A stretch of 36,660 nucleotides of DNA from positions 1 through 36,660 of the forward strand of contig JAUSJG010000004.1 of assembly GCA_030647555.1 (NCBI GenBank). Reading direction: 5' to 3'. The notes beneath the pieces are model-generated. The model did not search any database. It saw only the letters and a program-made list of their open reading frames with translations, and was not told where the DNA came from. The position numbers and the translations under genes are program-made. This document shows positions 30,590 to 36,660 of the stretch, one piece after another. Within the stretch, counting starts at the first letter, position 1. Each line of letters opens with the position of its first letter. The DNA comes from a bacterium. GTDB taxonomy: Bacteria; Patescibacteriota; Andersenbacteria; UBA10190; CAIZMI01.

Positions 30590-31492
30590 ATGCGTATTCT
30601 CGTAACGGGTGGTACCGGATTTGTGGGATCAAATATCGTTAAAGAATTAAGCGGTAAGGGGCACGAAATTATTATTACCGGTTCGGATGCCGAGCAGGAA
30701 GTAAATAAAGATGTAGCGAAATATTTACAACCAGGACTAACAGGAATCGATTGGGAGGCATTAGGGAAGCTGGATTTGGTTTTTCACGAAGCGGCGATTA
30801 ATAATACTTTACTGAATGATCGCACGGAAATGTTGCGTGGAAATTTGGAAGCATCGCGGGAGCTTTTTGAGCGCGTCGTTAATTCTGGTTGTAAAAGAAT
30901 TGTTTACGCCTCCTCAACGGCCGTTTATGGAAATGTACCGGCGCCATTTAGAGAAGATGGTCCAATTGTTCCTTTGAATGTTTATGGCGAATCCAAAAAA
31001 ATGCTGGATGAGTTTGCGATGGATTTTGCAGAAAAAAATCCGGATATTGTAGTTGTTGGTTTGCGTTATTGTAATGTTTACGGTCCGGGCGAGGGACACA
31101 AGGGCAAGAGGGCCAGTATGATTTATCAGTTGGCTCGACAGATGCAGAAGGGGCGACCGCGCCTATTTAAGGACGGAGAACAAAAACGTGATTGGATATA
31201 TGTTGAAGATGTTGTCACAGCAAATTTGTTAGCTGTCAAAGCTCCTAAGAGTTGCGTGGTAAATTGCGGTTCCGGGAAGGCCTCTTCGTTTAATACAATT
31301 GTCGGGATACTTAATACATTATTGGGGACGGATTGGCAACCGGAGTATATTGAAAACCCACACATCGCTACGTATCAAAACTATACATATTGTGATATGA
31401 CTTATGCCAAGAAGATGATTGGGTTTGTTCCGCAATTCGACATAGAAAGCGGATTGAAAAAATATTTCGCGGCGGGACTATTTAATTCTTAA
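30590..31492 (+). CDS. NAD-dependent epimerase/dehydratase (HldD-like extended SDR)
   Basis: This 300-residue extended short-chain dehydrogenase has the NAD-binding VTGGTGFVGSNIVKEL, FHEAAINNT, YASSTAVYG and the catalytic Tyr-Lys pair in YGESKKMLDE. The segment NVYGPGEGHKGKRASMIYQL plus LFKDGEQKRDWIYVEDV resembles ADP-glyceromanno-heptose 6-epimerase (HldD/RfaD) more than GalE. Sugar-nucleotide conversion for surface glycans is likely; the exact substrate is uncertain. AAAGGAA precedes the ATG nine bases after the cyclophilin stop, so the two are probably cotranscribed. Confidence 0.88.
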   Translation: MRILVTGGTGFVGSNIVKELSGKGHEIIITGSDAEQEVNKDVAKYLQPGLTGIDWEALGKLDLVFHEAAINNTLLNDRTEMLRGNLEASRELFERVVNSGCKRIVYASSTAVYGNVPAPFREDGPIVPLNVYGESKKMLDEFAMDFAEKNPDIVVVGLRYCNVYGPGEGHKGKRASMIYQLARQMQKGRPRLFKDGEQKRDWIYVEDVVTANLLAVKAPKSCVVNCGSGKASSFNTIVGILNTLLGTDWQPEYIENPHIATYQNYTYCDMTYAKKMIGFVPQFDIESGLKKYFAAGLFNS

Positions 31493-31503
31493 TCTATAAT
31501 CAA

Positions 31504-31902
31504 ATGAAAAAAGAAAAGAAAGAAATATTCGATAAAAATAAGCAGAGCGAGATTGAGTTTCCCATTATATTTCATCACGCGCCGGAAGGACCGACTCGCG
31601 AATATCGATTGGAACAACTCAATGAAATATTGCAAAAATATGCAAATAAAATAAACAAACGTGATCCGGTTGAACGGATTGAAGTAACAATTGAACAGCC
31701 AAAAAATCCGGTGGGAAAAATTACCGGTTATGGCGTTCGTTTGCACATCTTTTTGTTTTGTGGCGAATCGTATGTCGCCTCGGCCGGATCATTTGTCGCG
31801 CGCGCTCAACATTTGGGGCTGGAAAAAAATATCCGAGAAGCAGGTAAGGAAATTATTTTGCAAATAGAAAAACACCGCTCAAAACAGATAGGGCACAATT
31901 AG
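31504..31902 (+). CDS. Hypothetical protein, possibly HPF/RaiA-like
   Basis: This 132-residue protein has a helix (EYRLEQLNEILQKYANKI), strands with IERIEVTIEQ-like and YGVRLHIFLFCGESYVASA spacing, and a final helix (LEKNIREAGKEIILQIEKHR). The order of one beta, helix, three betas, helix and the closing basic helix recall ribosome-hibernation factors, but the conserved signature is not clear. Its TAG stop lies within the first four bases of hairpin copy C. A TATAAT three bases before the ATG is too close to serve a leaderless start. Confidence 0.6.
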   Translation: MKKEKKEIFDKNKQSEIEFPIIFHHAPEGPTREYRLEQLNEILQKYANKINKRDPVERIEVTIEQPKNPVGKITGYGVRLHIFLFCGESYVASAGSFVARAQHLGLEKNIREAGKEIILQIEKHRSKQIGHN

Positions 31903-32084
31903 GCCTCGTCCATAAATAAATTCCCCAAGATTATGTTCAATGCGCTTTGAATACGAGTGTTTTGATTGAGTAAAACCTCGAGGCGTACTAGCAGTACGGT
32001 GAGAGGGTTTTACGATTGAGAAATACTTGCAGTCAAAGATGCAGTGAGCATAAGATGGGGAATTTATTTATGGACGAGGCCTTA
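31899..32084. repeat. Giant-hairpin element, copy C
   Basis: This 186-bp imperfect palindrome has outer arms of 29 nt (31899-31927 with 32056-32084; TTAGGCCTCGTCCATAAATA...) with one mismatch. The core is inverted relative to A and B: its reverse complement contains CATCTTATGCTCACTGCATC, ATTTCTCAATCG and AGCGCATTGAACATAATC. The tip is CGTACT-AGC-AGTACG. It lies between convergent genes, so here it could double as a bidirectional terminator. Confidence 0.9.
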
Positions 32085-32094
32085 GTGCCTAGGA

Positions 32095-32862
32095 TTAGTC
32101 GATCGTAATTGGGAGTGGTAATGGTTCCGTTTTTTGAAAAACCCAGTTTACTAAAGACAGGCCACCATCAATTGTGATTGTTTCACCGGTAATATACGAG
32201 GCGTTTTCGGACGAGAGAAAGAGAACCGCATTTGCAATATCAGTTGTACGGCCACGGCATTCGCCAAGCGGAACGGATGTAAATTTTGACGGTACTTTGC
32301 GATTGTTTCTGATCGCTCCAGGCGCGACGCCGTTAACGCGGATTTTTTTATCCGCCATGGAAAGGGCAAATTCCAAAATAAGCATTTTTAGGGCCGCCTT
32401 GGACATTGCGTAAGTTGCGTCACCGAGAGGTTTGTCTTGATGCACTGATGTCGTAAACACAATACTGCCACGCCGCATGTTTTTTGCGATTGCCTGGGAA
32501 AGAAAAAATGGTCCGCGTATATTGGTATTTAACACTGAATCAAAATCATCGGGTTCGGTTTCAAATAATGATTTTGATGAACCGATACCAGTATGGTTTA
32601 TTAATACCTCAATTGGGCCATGGGCTTTTTCAACTTGCTCGATAATTTGACGATGCATGATAATTTCGGTGATATCGGTGACAATTGCCAGGGCTTTTTT
32701 GTAGCCATGTTTGTTAGACCACTTACGAAAACTATTGCATCCGATTTTATCAATATCAAGAATAGTAACGGCGTCGCCGTTTTTTAAAAAGGCCTTTGCG
32801 ATCGCTAAACCAATACCGTTAGCTCCGCCAGTTACCAGGACAGATCTATTTTTTCGCATCAT
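32095..32862 (-). CDS. Short-chain dehydrogenase/reductase (classical SDR)
   Basis: This 255-residue classical SDR has the cofactor motif LVTGGANGIGLAIAKAF, the acidic LDIDKI at the end of beta-2 (suggesting NAD preference), NHTGIG in place of NNAG, the catalytic Ser of TTSVHQD and the YAMSK Tyr-Lys pair, ending with the FabG-like YITGETITIDGGLS. The substrate is unknown. Met codons 1 and 2 are adjacent; either may be the start. The gene converges on hairpin copy C. Confidence 0.92.
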   Translation of the reverse strand: MMRKNRSVLVTGGANGIGLAIAKAFLKNGDAVTILDIDKIGCNSFRKWSNKHGYKKALAIVTDITEIIMHRQIIEQVEKAHGPIEVLINHTGIGSSKSLFETEPDDFDSVLNTNIRGPFFLSQAIAKNMRRGSIVFTTSVHQDKPLGDATYAMSKAALKMLILEFALSMADKKIRVNGVAPGAIRNNRKVPSKFTSVPLGECRGRTTDIANAVLFLSSENASYITGETITIDGGLSLVNWVFQKTEPLPLPITID

Positions 32863-33009
32863 AAATTGTTGTTACTGCAAAAACTAAGATTAAAGTGCAT
32901 TAAACCGAACATTATGTCAATAGTTTTTTCTGACTATGTTTAGGAGAGTCCCTCGTTAGATAGCTACTTATTGTCATTATTATTTCATGTTATAGTGTCT
33001 TATGTAACG

Positions 33010-33372
33010 ATGAAAAATAAAAAAATTGCATTTGATACAATAATTAGACTAACGGGTTCACTCTGCCTGGTTCTTGCTGTGCTTTTTTGGATCCCGGGTT
33101 TACAAAACAGAACAATCGGAGGGGTATTCTTATGGATATCTATTTTGGCCAGCATTGTCGGTATCGTAGGGTCATATTTTGGGAAGAGATCCTGGTATAG
33201 TGGCGTGCTTCTATTGGCAACTTATTTATTTGTGATTTCACGCTACAATCCAAATCAGGTTATGCAATTTATCGTTATGGTTCTAGTTCTTTTTGTTGCC
33301 TTTGGCGGACTTACGAATAACTTTATTAAGCGCGTCTACTCTAAAAGATTATTTATCAAAAAAATCACATGA
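33010..33372 (+). CDS. Hypothetical membrane protein
   Basis: This 120-residue protein (MKNKKIAFDTIIRLTG...) has about four membrane helices (LTGSLCLVLAVLFWIP; GGVFLWISILASIVGIVGSY; YSGVLLLATYLFVI; MQFIVMVLVLFVAFGGL) and a basic tail. ATG 33010 is preferred because an extended -10 TGTTATAGT (32988-32996) lies 13 bases upstream; the longer frame from 32971 overlaps that promoter. Its TGA overlaps the rpiB ATG by four bases, so the two are translationally coupled. Confidence 0.7.
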   Translation: MKNKKIAFDTIIRLTGSLCLVLAVLFWIPGLQNRTIGGVFLWISILASIVGIVGSYFGKRSWYSGVLLLATYLFVISRYNPNQVMQFIVMVLVLFVAFGGLTNNFIKRVYSKRLFIKKIT

Positions 33373-33818
33373 AGATATATTTTGGCGCTGATCACGATGG
33401 TAATCCATTAAAGGAAGTTATAAAAAACGAGTTAAAAAGGGATGGATATGAAATATATGATTTAAGCCCAAGCACTCCTGAAGGGGGTGACGATTATCCC
33501 GACTATGCCTTTGCGGTCGCGGAAGAGATTGCAAAAGATGCGGACGCGCGGGGAATTTTAATTTGTGATACGGGTATCGGCATGTCAATCGCGGCCAACA
33601 AAATTAAGGGGGCGCGAGCGGCCCTTGTGTTGGATACTTTTGGCGCAAAAAGGGCGCGCGAACATAATGACGCGAATATTATAGTATTTGGTACAAGCGA
33701 AATTAAAAAAAATGTCGCGATAGAATCCACGAAATATTTTCTTGAAACAATGTTTAGTTCCGCCGAGCGTCATGTTCGAAGGGTTGGTAAAATTAATTTG
33801 CGCGACCGATTTTGTTAG
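33369..33818 (+). CDS. rpiB: RpiB/LacA/LacB family sugar-phosphate isomerase
   Basis: Ribose-5-phosphate isomerase B interconverts ribulose 5-phosphate and ribose 5-phosphate. The 149-residue protein has FGADHDGNPLKEVI, DYPDYAFAVAEEIA, the active-site ILICDTGIGMSIAANKIKG (Cys base) and AREHNDANIIVFG, all family hallmarks at the usual length. The following epimerase gene supplies the partner reaction. It overlaps the upstream membrane protein by four bases. Confidence 0.93.
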   Translation: MKIYFGADHDGNPLKEVIKNELKRDGYEIYDLSPSTPEGGDDYPDYAFAVAEEIAKDADARGILICDTGIGMSIAANKIKGARAALVLDTFGAKRAREHNDANIIVFGTSEIKKNVAIESTKYFLETMFSSAERHVRRVGKINLRDRFC

Positions 33819-33833
33819 AATAAATTCTAAAAT

Positions 33834-34475
33834 ATGGGATGCATAATAGAACCGGCAATAAATGTGTACGCGAAAGAGGAGTACATTAGGAGAATAACTA
33901 GCGCGAAAAAGCTTGCTCCGATTATTCAGTTCGATGTTATTGATGGTGTTTTCGCGCAACCGGGAAATTTTAACGATCCAGAAATTGTAAAAAATAATTT
34001 ACCGTCGAGACAAATTGATTTGCATTTGATGGTGATGGATTTTAAGAGAGAACTTGATGGGTGGTTAAAAATTAAGCCGGAGAGAGTAATTATACATATT
34101 GAACAGCCCGGTGATTTAGGGGAAAACCTTAAAATATTAGCAGAAAATAATATAAAAAAAGGTCTAGCGGTCGCGCCGTTTACGCCATTGGAAAAATTGA
34201 TACCTTTTGTTGGACGGATTGATTATTTGTTGTTGATGAGTGTAGTTCCCGGGAGAAATGGACAAAAGTTTATTCCTGAAACTATTAACAAGCTAAAGAT
34301 TCTTCGTGCTAAATATAAAACACTGCAAATTGGTGTTGATGGCGGTATCGAACAAGGGAACGTAAGTGAACTGGTTAAAGGCGGTGCTAACAATATCGTA
34401 GTTGGATCAGCATTGTTTAATGGTGATGTCGGGAAAAGATATCAGGAATTAACGAAAATTATTACACAGCAATAA
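33834..34475 (+). CDS. rpe: Ribulose-phosphate 3-epimerase
   Basis: This enzyme interconverts ribulose 5-phosphate and xylulose 5-phosphate. The 213-residue TIM barrel has IIQFDVIDGVF, the metal/base-bearing DLHLMV, HIEQPGD, SVVPGRNGQKFIPETI (phosphate loop) and IGVDGGIEQGN with VGSALF. The start Met is atypical for the family but well placed. TAGAAT lies 12 bases upstream, at the end of rpiB, so it may have an internal promoter. With rpiB it gives the non-oxidative pentose branch for making ribose. Confidence 0.92.
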   Translation: MGCIIEPAINVYAKEEYIRRITSAKKLAPIIQFDVIDGVFAQPGNFNDPEIVKNNLPSRQIDLHLMVMDFKRELDGWLKIKPERVIIHIEQPGDLGENLKILAENNIKKGLAVAPFTPLEKLIPFVGRIDYLLLMSVVPGRNGQKFIPETINKLKILRAKYKTLQIGVDGGIEQGNVSELVKGGANNIVVGSALFNGDVGKRYQELTKIITQQ

Positions 34476-34566
34476 TGAGGGGTTTATTTTTTATTAGGCC
34501 CTAATAATTAACCATTAATTTATGTTGGAGATTCAGAGCATCACAAAACTATAACCCCCCGCCCTC

Positions 34567-34595
34567 TTGCTTTTTTGGGCGTTAGAGACTATAGT
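34567..34595 (+). promoter_or_regulatory. Promoter of the Crp/Fnr regulator gene
   Basis: TTGCTT, a 17-base spacer and TATAGT (34590-34595) form a good sigma-70-type promoter. ATG 34605 is nine bases beyond the -10, leaving a two- or three-base leader. The -35 lies in the loop of a short CGCCC/GGGCG inverted repeat (34559-34581). Confidence 0.65.
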
Positions 34596-34604
34596 AACAA
34601 ACCA

Positions 34605-35300
34605 ATGGGTACCAGGACGGAATTAAAAATAGAATACCTTAAACAAATCTTTAAGGGATCAGATGATCTAATTCGCGATCTGGAACGAATTACACACATG
34701 CAGGACGTTACAAAAGGGCAACTCATTGCCGGGCCACAGATTAATTGCGAGAATATCTATATATTAAAAAAAGGATCGATTAATACCTATTTTGTTTATG
34801 ATGGTAAAAAAATTATTGTTGACACGCTAAAACCGGGAGATATTTTTGGTGATGTCAATGGCGTGGGTTCGGTTGCCGGTGCGTGTGACGAATCGCCGTT
34901 TGTGGAAGTTAGAGAGGACAGCGTTTTGTCGATTGCAAATAGCCGAGACCTATATCGTGTCATGCAACGTTATCCTGATTTGGCGATTCAGGTCTTAAGA
35001 AATGTCGGAAATCGTTTATCGAGGGCGGAAAGAAAAATACAAGATTTGGCGTTGCGTCCGGTGAGTGAACGTATTGTAAGGGAACTGACACGGTTGGCGG
35101 AAATTAACGGTGAAAATACGGTCGGATATTACCGACTTGATGGGACTATCACGCACGAGCAATTGGCGATGATGGTTGGTGCCACAAGGGAGACGGTTAC
35201 AAAATCATTAACAATTTTGCGGTCAAAAGGAATTGTGAATATTCGGCAGAATCATTACATTATTAATAAACAAATGACACAACCGCGTTTTACAGTGTGA
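34605..35300 (+). CDS. Crp/Fnr family transcriptional regulator
   Basis: This 231-residue regulator has an N-terminal cyclic-nucleotide-binding-like beta barrel (about 25-140: NIYILKKGSINTYFVYDGKK, LKPGDIFGDVNG), a dimer helix and a C-terminal winged helix-turn-helix (ITHEQLAMMVGATRETVTKSLTIL). The recognition helix RETVTKSL is close to that of E. coli CRP (RETVGRIL), so a TGTGA-type site is predicted, and one lies exactly at the gene's end. The barrel lacks the usual RxS phosphate-binding signature, so the ligand may not be cAMP. ATG 34605 is chosen over an upstream TTG because of the promoter. Confidence 0.9.
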   Translation: MGTRTELKIEYLKQIFKGSDDLIRDLERITHMQDVTKGQLIAGPQINCENIYILKKGSINTYFVYDGKKIIVDTLKPGDIFGDVNGVGSVAGACDESPFVEVREDSVLSIANSRDLYRVMQRYPDLAIQVLRNVGNRLSRAERKIQDLALRPVSERIVRELTRLAEINGENTVGYYRLDGTITHEQLAMMVGATRETVTKSLTILRSKGIVNIRQNHYIINKQMTQPRFTV

Positions 35301-35311
35301 CAAAAGTCACA
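35296..35311 (+). promoter_or_regulatory. CRP-type operator upstream of wrbA
   Basis: TGTGACAAAAGTCACA is a perfect TGTGA-N6-TCACA palindrome overlapping the regulator's stop codon. Its centre (35303.5) is about 41.5 bases upstream of the transcription start expected from the -10 at 35333, the position of class II activation. Confidence 0.75.
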
Positions 35312-35332
35312 ACTGGTGTAATTTTTCATAAG

Positions 35333-35338
35333 TACAAT
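35333..35338 (+). promoter_or_regulatory. -10 box of wrbA
   Basis: TACAAT ends seven bases before ATG 35346, so the mRNA is likely leaderless. The -35 position holds CAACTG, a poor match, consistent with dependence on an activator. Confidence 0.6.
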
Positions 35339-35345
35339 TCCTATT

Positions 35346-36023
35346 ATGAAATTCACTAAAAAGGTTGCTCAAAATGTTTTGTTGAAACAGGAGGTGAGGA
35401 ACCCAAAAATTCTTGTTTTGTTTTATTCCCTCTACGGACATATGTTACCAATGGCTGAGGCGGTGGCAAAAGGTGTGGAAATTAGCGGGGGAGAAGTAAT
35501 ATTTAGACAAGTGGACGAGGTTATACCGAAAAAAAAATGGACGACAGCAATGAAACAAGCTAAAAAACAAATGAGCAAAATTGCGATTGCTGACCCATAT
35601 GATGATTTAAAAGATATTGATGGCGTGATTGTTGGTGGGCCTGTGAGATATGGAACTATTTCTACCCAGATGAAAGCTTTTTGGGACCAGACCTCGCAGG
35701 CCTGGTCAGAGGGGGTCCTAAACGGTAAGCCTGCTGGAGTTTTTGGTAGCACGGCTACCCAGCACGGTGGCAATGAAGTTGGCTTGATTACCATGATTGT
35801 GACATTACTGCATCATGGTTGCTATATTGTCGGACTGCCATTTAGCGAAAAAACCAACAGTGCGGGGTTGAGAGTCGTGGATGAAGTTTCCGGCGGTTCG
35901 CCTTACGGCCCGACAACTATTACCGGACCGATGGGGGAACGATCACCATCACAAAACGAATTGTCTCTCGCGCGATTACTGGGTGAAACAGTAACTACCG
36001 CGGCAAAAAAATTAATGTTTTAA
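35346..36023 (+). CDS. wrbA: WrbA-type flavodoxin-like NAD(P)H:quinone oxidoreductase
   Basis: WrbA reduces quinones by two electrons with FMN and NAD(P)H, avoiding semiquinone radicals. The 225-residue protein begins its flavodoxin fold at about residue 20 (KILVLFYSLYGHMLPMAEAV) and carries GPVRYGTISTQMKAFWDQT, GVFGSTATQHGGNE and GSPYGPTTITGPMGERSPS. An extra ~18 residues precede the fold. A CRP-type site just upstream and the neighbouring sod gene place it in a redox-stress group. Confidence 0.93.
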   Translation: MKFTKKVAQNVLLKQEVRNPKILVLFYSLYGHMLPMAEAVAKGVEISGGEVIFRQVDEVIPKKKWTTAMKQAKKQMSKIAIADPYDDLKDIDGVIVGGPVRYGTISTQMKAFWDQTSQAWSEGVLNGKPAGVFGSTATQHGGNEVGLITMIVTLLHHGCYIVGLPFSEKTNSAGLRVVDEVSGGSPYGPTTITGPMGERSPSQNELSLARLLGETVTTAAKKLMF

Positions 36024-36041
36024 TTATAAAAAATTTAAGAT

Positions 36042-36647
36042 ATGAAATACGAATTACCAAAATTGGCATACGCTTACGACGCGCTTGAACCGCACATCGA
36101 TGAATTAACAATGCATGTACACCACGATAAACATCATCAAACATATTTAGACAAACTAAACATTGCGATTTCAGGGCACTCTGATTTTGATGGTGTGGAG
36201 ATTGAAACTGTTTTACGGAACATAAAAAGCGTGGACGAAAAAATCCAACAAGCCGTTATAAATAATGGAGGCGGGCACAGTAACCACAGTATCTATTGGA
36301 CCAATCTTTCCCCAAATGGTGGTGGGGAACCGACGGGCGAAATTAAAAAGGCGATAAAATCCGAGTTTAATAATTTTGAGGACTTCAAAGCCAAATTTAC
36401 GGAAACAGCAATGAATGCTTTTGGCAGTGGTTGGACATGGTTAGTTATTAAAGATGATAAATTGACTATTTTATCTCGCCTAAATCAAGATAGTCCATTA
36501 CTTGACGGGTATGAGCCGTTATTAAGTTTAGATCTATGGGAACACGCTTATTATTTGAAATATCAAAACAGGCGCGCAGAGTATGTCGGCAACTGGTGGA
36601 ACCTCATAAATTGGGAAAACGTAAATTCTAGATTAAAAAACAAATAG
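36042..36647 (+). CDS. Fe/Mn superoxide dismutase
   Basis: The enzyme converts superoxide to oxygen and hydrogen peroxide. The 201-residue protein has the four metal ligands in their usual settings: His27 in MHVHHDKHHQTY, His in GGGHSNHSIYW, and Asp and His in SLDLWEHAYYLKY. Fe or Mn preference cannot be decided. It starts 18 bases after wrbA and may be cotranscribed, although TATAAA ten bases before the ATG could act as an internal promoter. Peroxide from this reaction would be removed by the peroxiredoxin at 29326. Confidence 0.95.
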   Translation: MKYELPKLAYAYDALEPHIDELTMHVHHDKHHQTYLDKLNIAISGHSDFDGVEIETVLRNIKSVDEKIQQAVINNGGGHSNHSIYWTNLSPNGGGEPTGEIKKAIKSEFNNFEDFKAKFTETAMNAFGSGWTWLVIKDDKLTILSRLNQDSPLLDGYEPLLSLDLWEHAYYLKYQNRRAEYVGNWWNLINWENVNSRLKNK

Positions 36648-36660
36648 GATTATCGAGCGG

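Noticed and set aside
31495-31500. TATAAT as leaderless promoter for 31504-31902
   Set aside because: Only three bases separate it from the ATG, so transcription would start inside the coding sequence.
1-36660. Alternative genetic code (UGA=Gly) as in Gracilibacteria/Absconditabacteria
   Set aside because: prfB uses UGA as a regulatory stop and many genes end in TGA with sensible lengths.
1-36660. CRISPR array
   Set aside because: No regularly spaced direct repeats with unique spacers; the repeats seen are palindromic and irregular.

Overview
The window looks like chromosomal DNA from a Candidate Phyla Radiation (Patescibacteria) bacterium, most likely a Parcubacteria-like lineage. The support is a DUF4012 membrane protein, large uncharacterised exported or membrane proteins, a zinc-ribbon-tailed MscL, a BaiN/YhiN-type flavoprotein, a tRNA-associated serine recombinase, and many genes whose -10 box lies only 6-9 bases before the start codon (leaderless mRNAs). 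The in-frame UGA of prfB, read by +1 frameshifting, and ordinary TGA stops indicate the standard bacterial code rather than the UGA=Gly code of Gracilibacteria/Absconditabacteria. The exact lineage cannot be decided from this window.

Layout. 1-3000 is an accessory zone: a serine recombinase framed by 151-bp inverted repeats, tRNA-Gly(CCC), tRNA-Thr(CGU), an array of strong hairpins and a small membrane protein. 3100-6000 is core: prfB (programmed frameshift), ftsE and ftsX. 6000-9725 holds two coupled membrane proteins with carboxypeptidase-regulatory-like domains and a divergent DUF4012 protein. 9870-15300 is a second accessory zone: tRNA-Gln(CUG) with a cruciform-like sequence, three tiny membrane proteins (two with perfect Shine-Dalgarno sites), an FAD oxidoreductase, two AT-rich membrane proteins and a hairpin-dense stretch with possible recombinase debris. 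15300-20500 carries a matrixin-like metalloprotease, a lone purC, small membrane proteins, a gene interrupted at a G9 tract, and the BaiN-like flavoprotein. 20514-25337 is one 1607-residue protein joining an M48-like HELTH domain to a C-terminal kinase-like domain. 25400-31900 is mostly housekeeping: Nudix hydrolase, methyltransferase, TspO, MscL, ABC-F, peroxiredoxin, cyclophilin, a sugar-nucleotide epimerase and a possible ribosome-hibernation-like protein. 32095-36647 has an SDR, rpiB and rpe, a Crp/Fnr regulator, WrbA and superoxide dismutase. The last three form a likely redox-stress unit with a near-perfect CRP-type operator placed for class II activation of wrbA.

The strongest unexplained signals are: (1) three ~185-bp giant-hairpin elements (7700-7884, 11288-11471, 31899-32084) with a conserved core and tip, whose outer stems differ between copies but stay complementary within each copy; (2) the recombinase whose C-terminal coding end lies inside a 151-bp inverted repeat and runs into antisense tRNA-Gly, so that inversion would swap its C-terminus; (3) the M48/kinase-like fusion lacking the expected kinase lysine; (4) a G9 tract splitting a membrane-anchored protein, where G10 would restore one frame; (5) widespread leaderless promoters.
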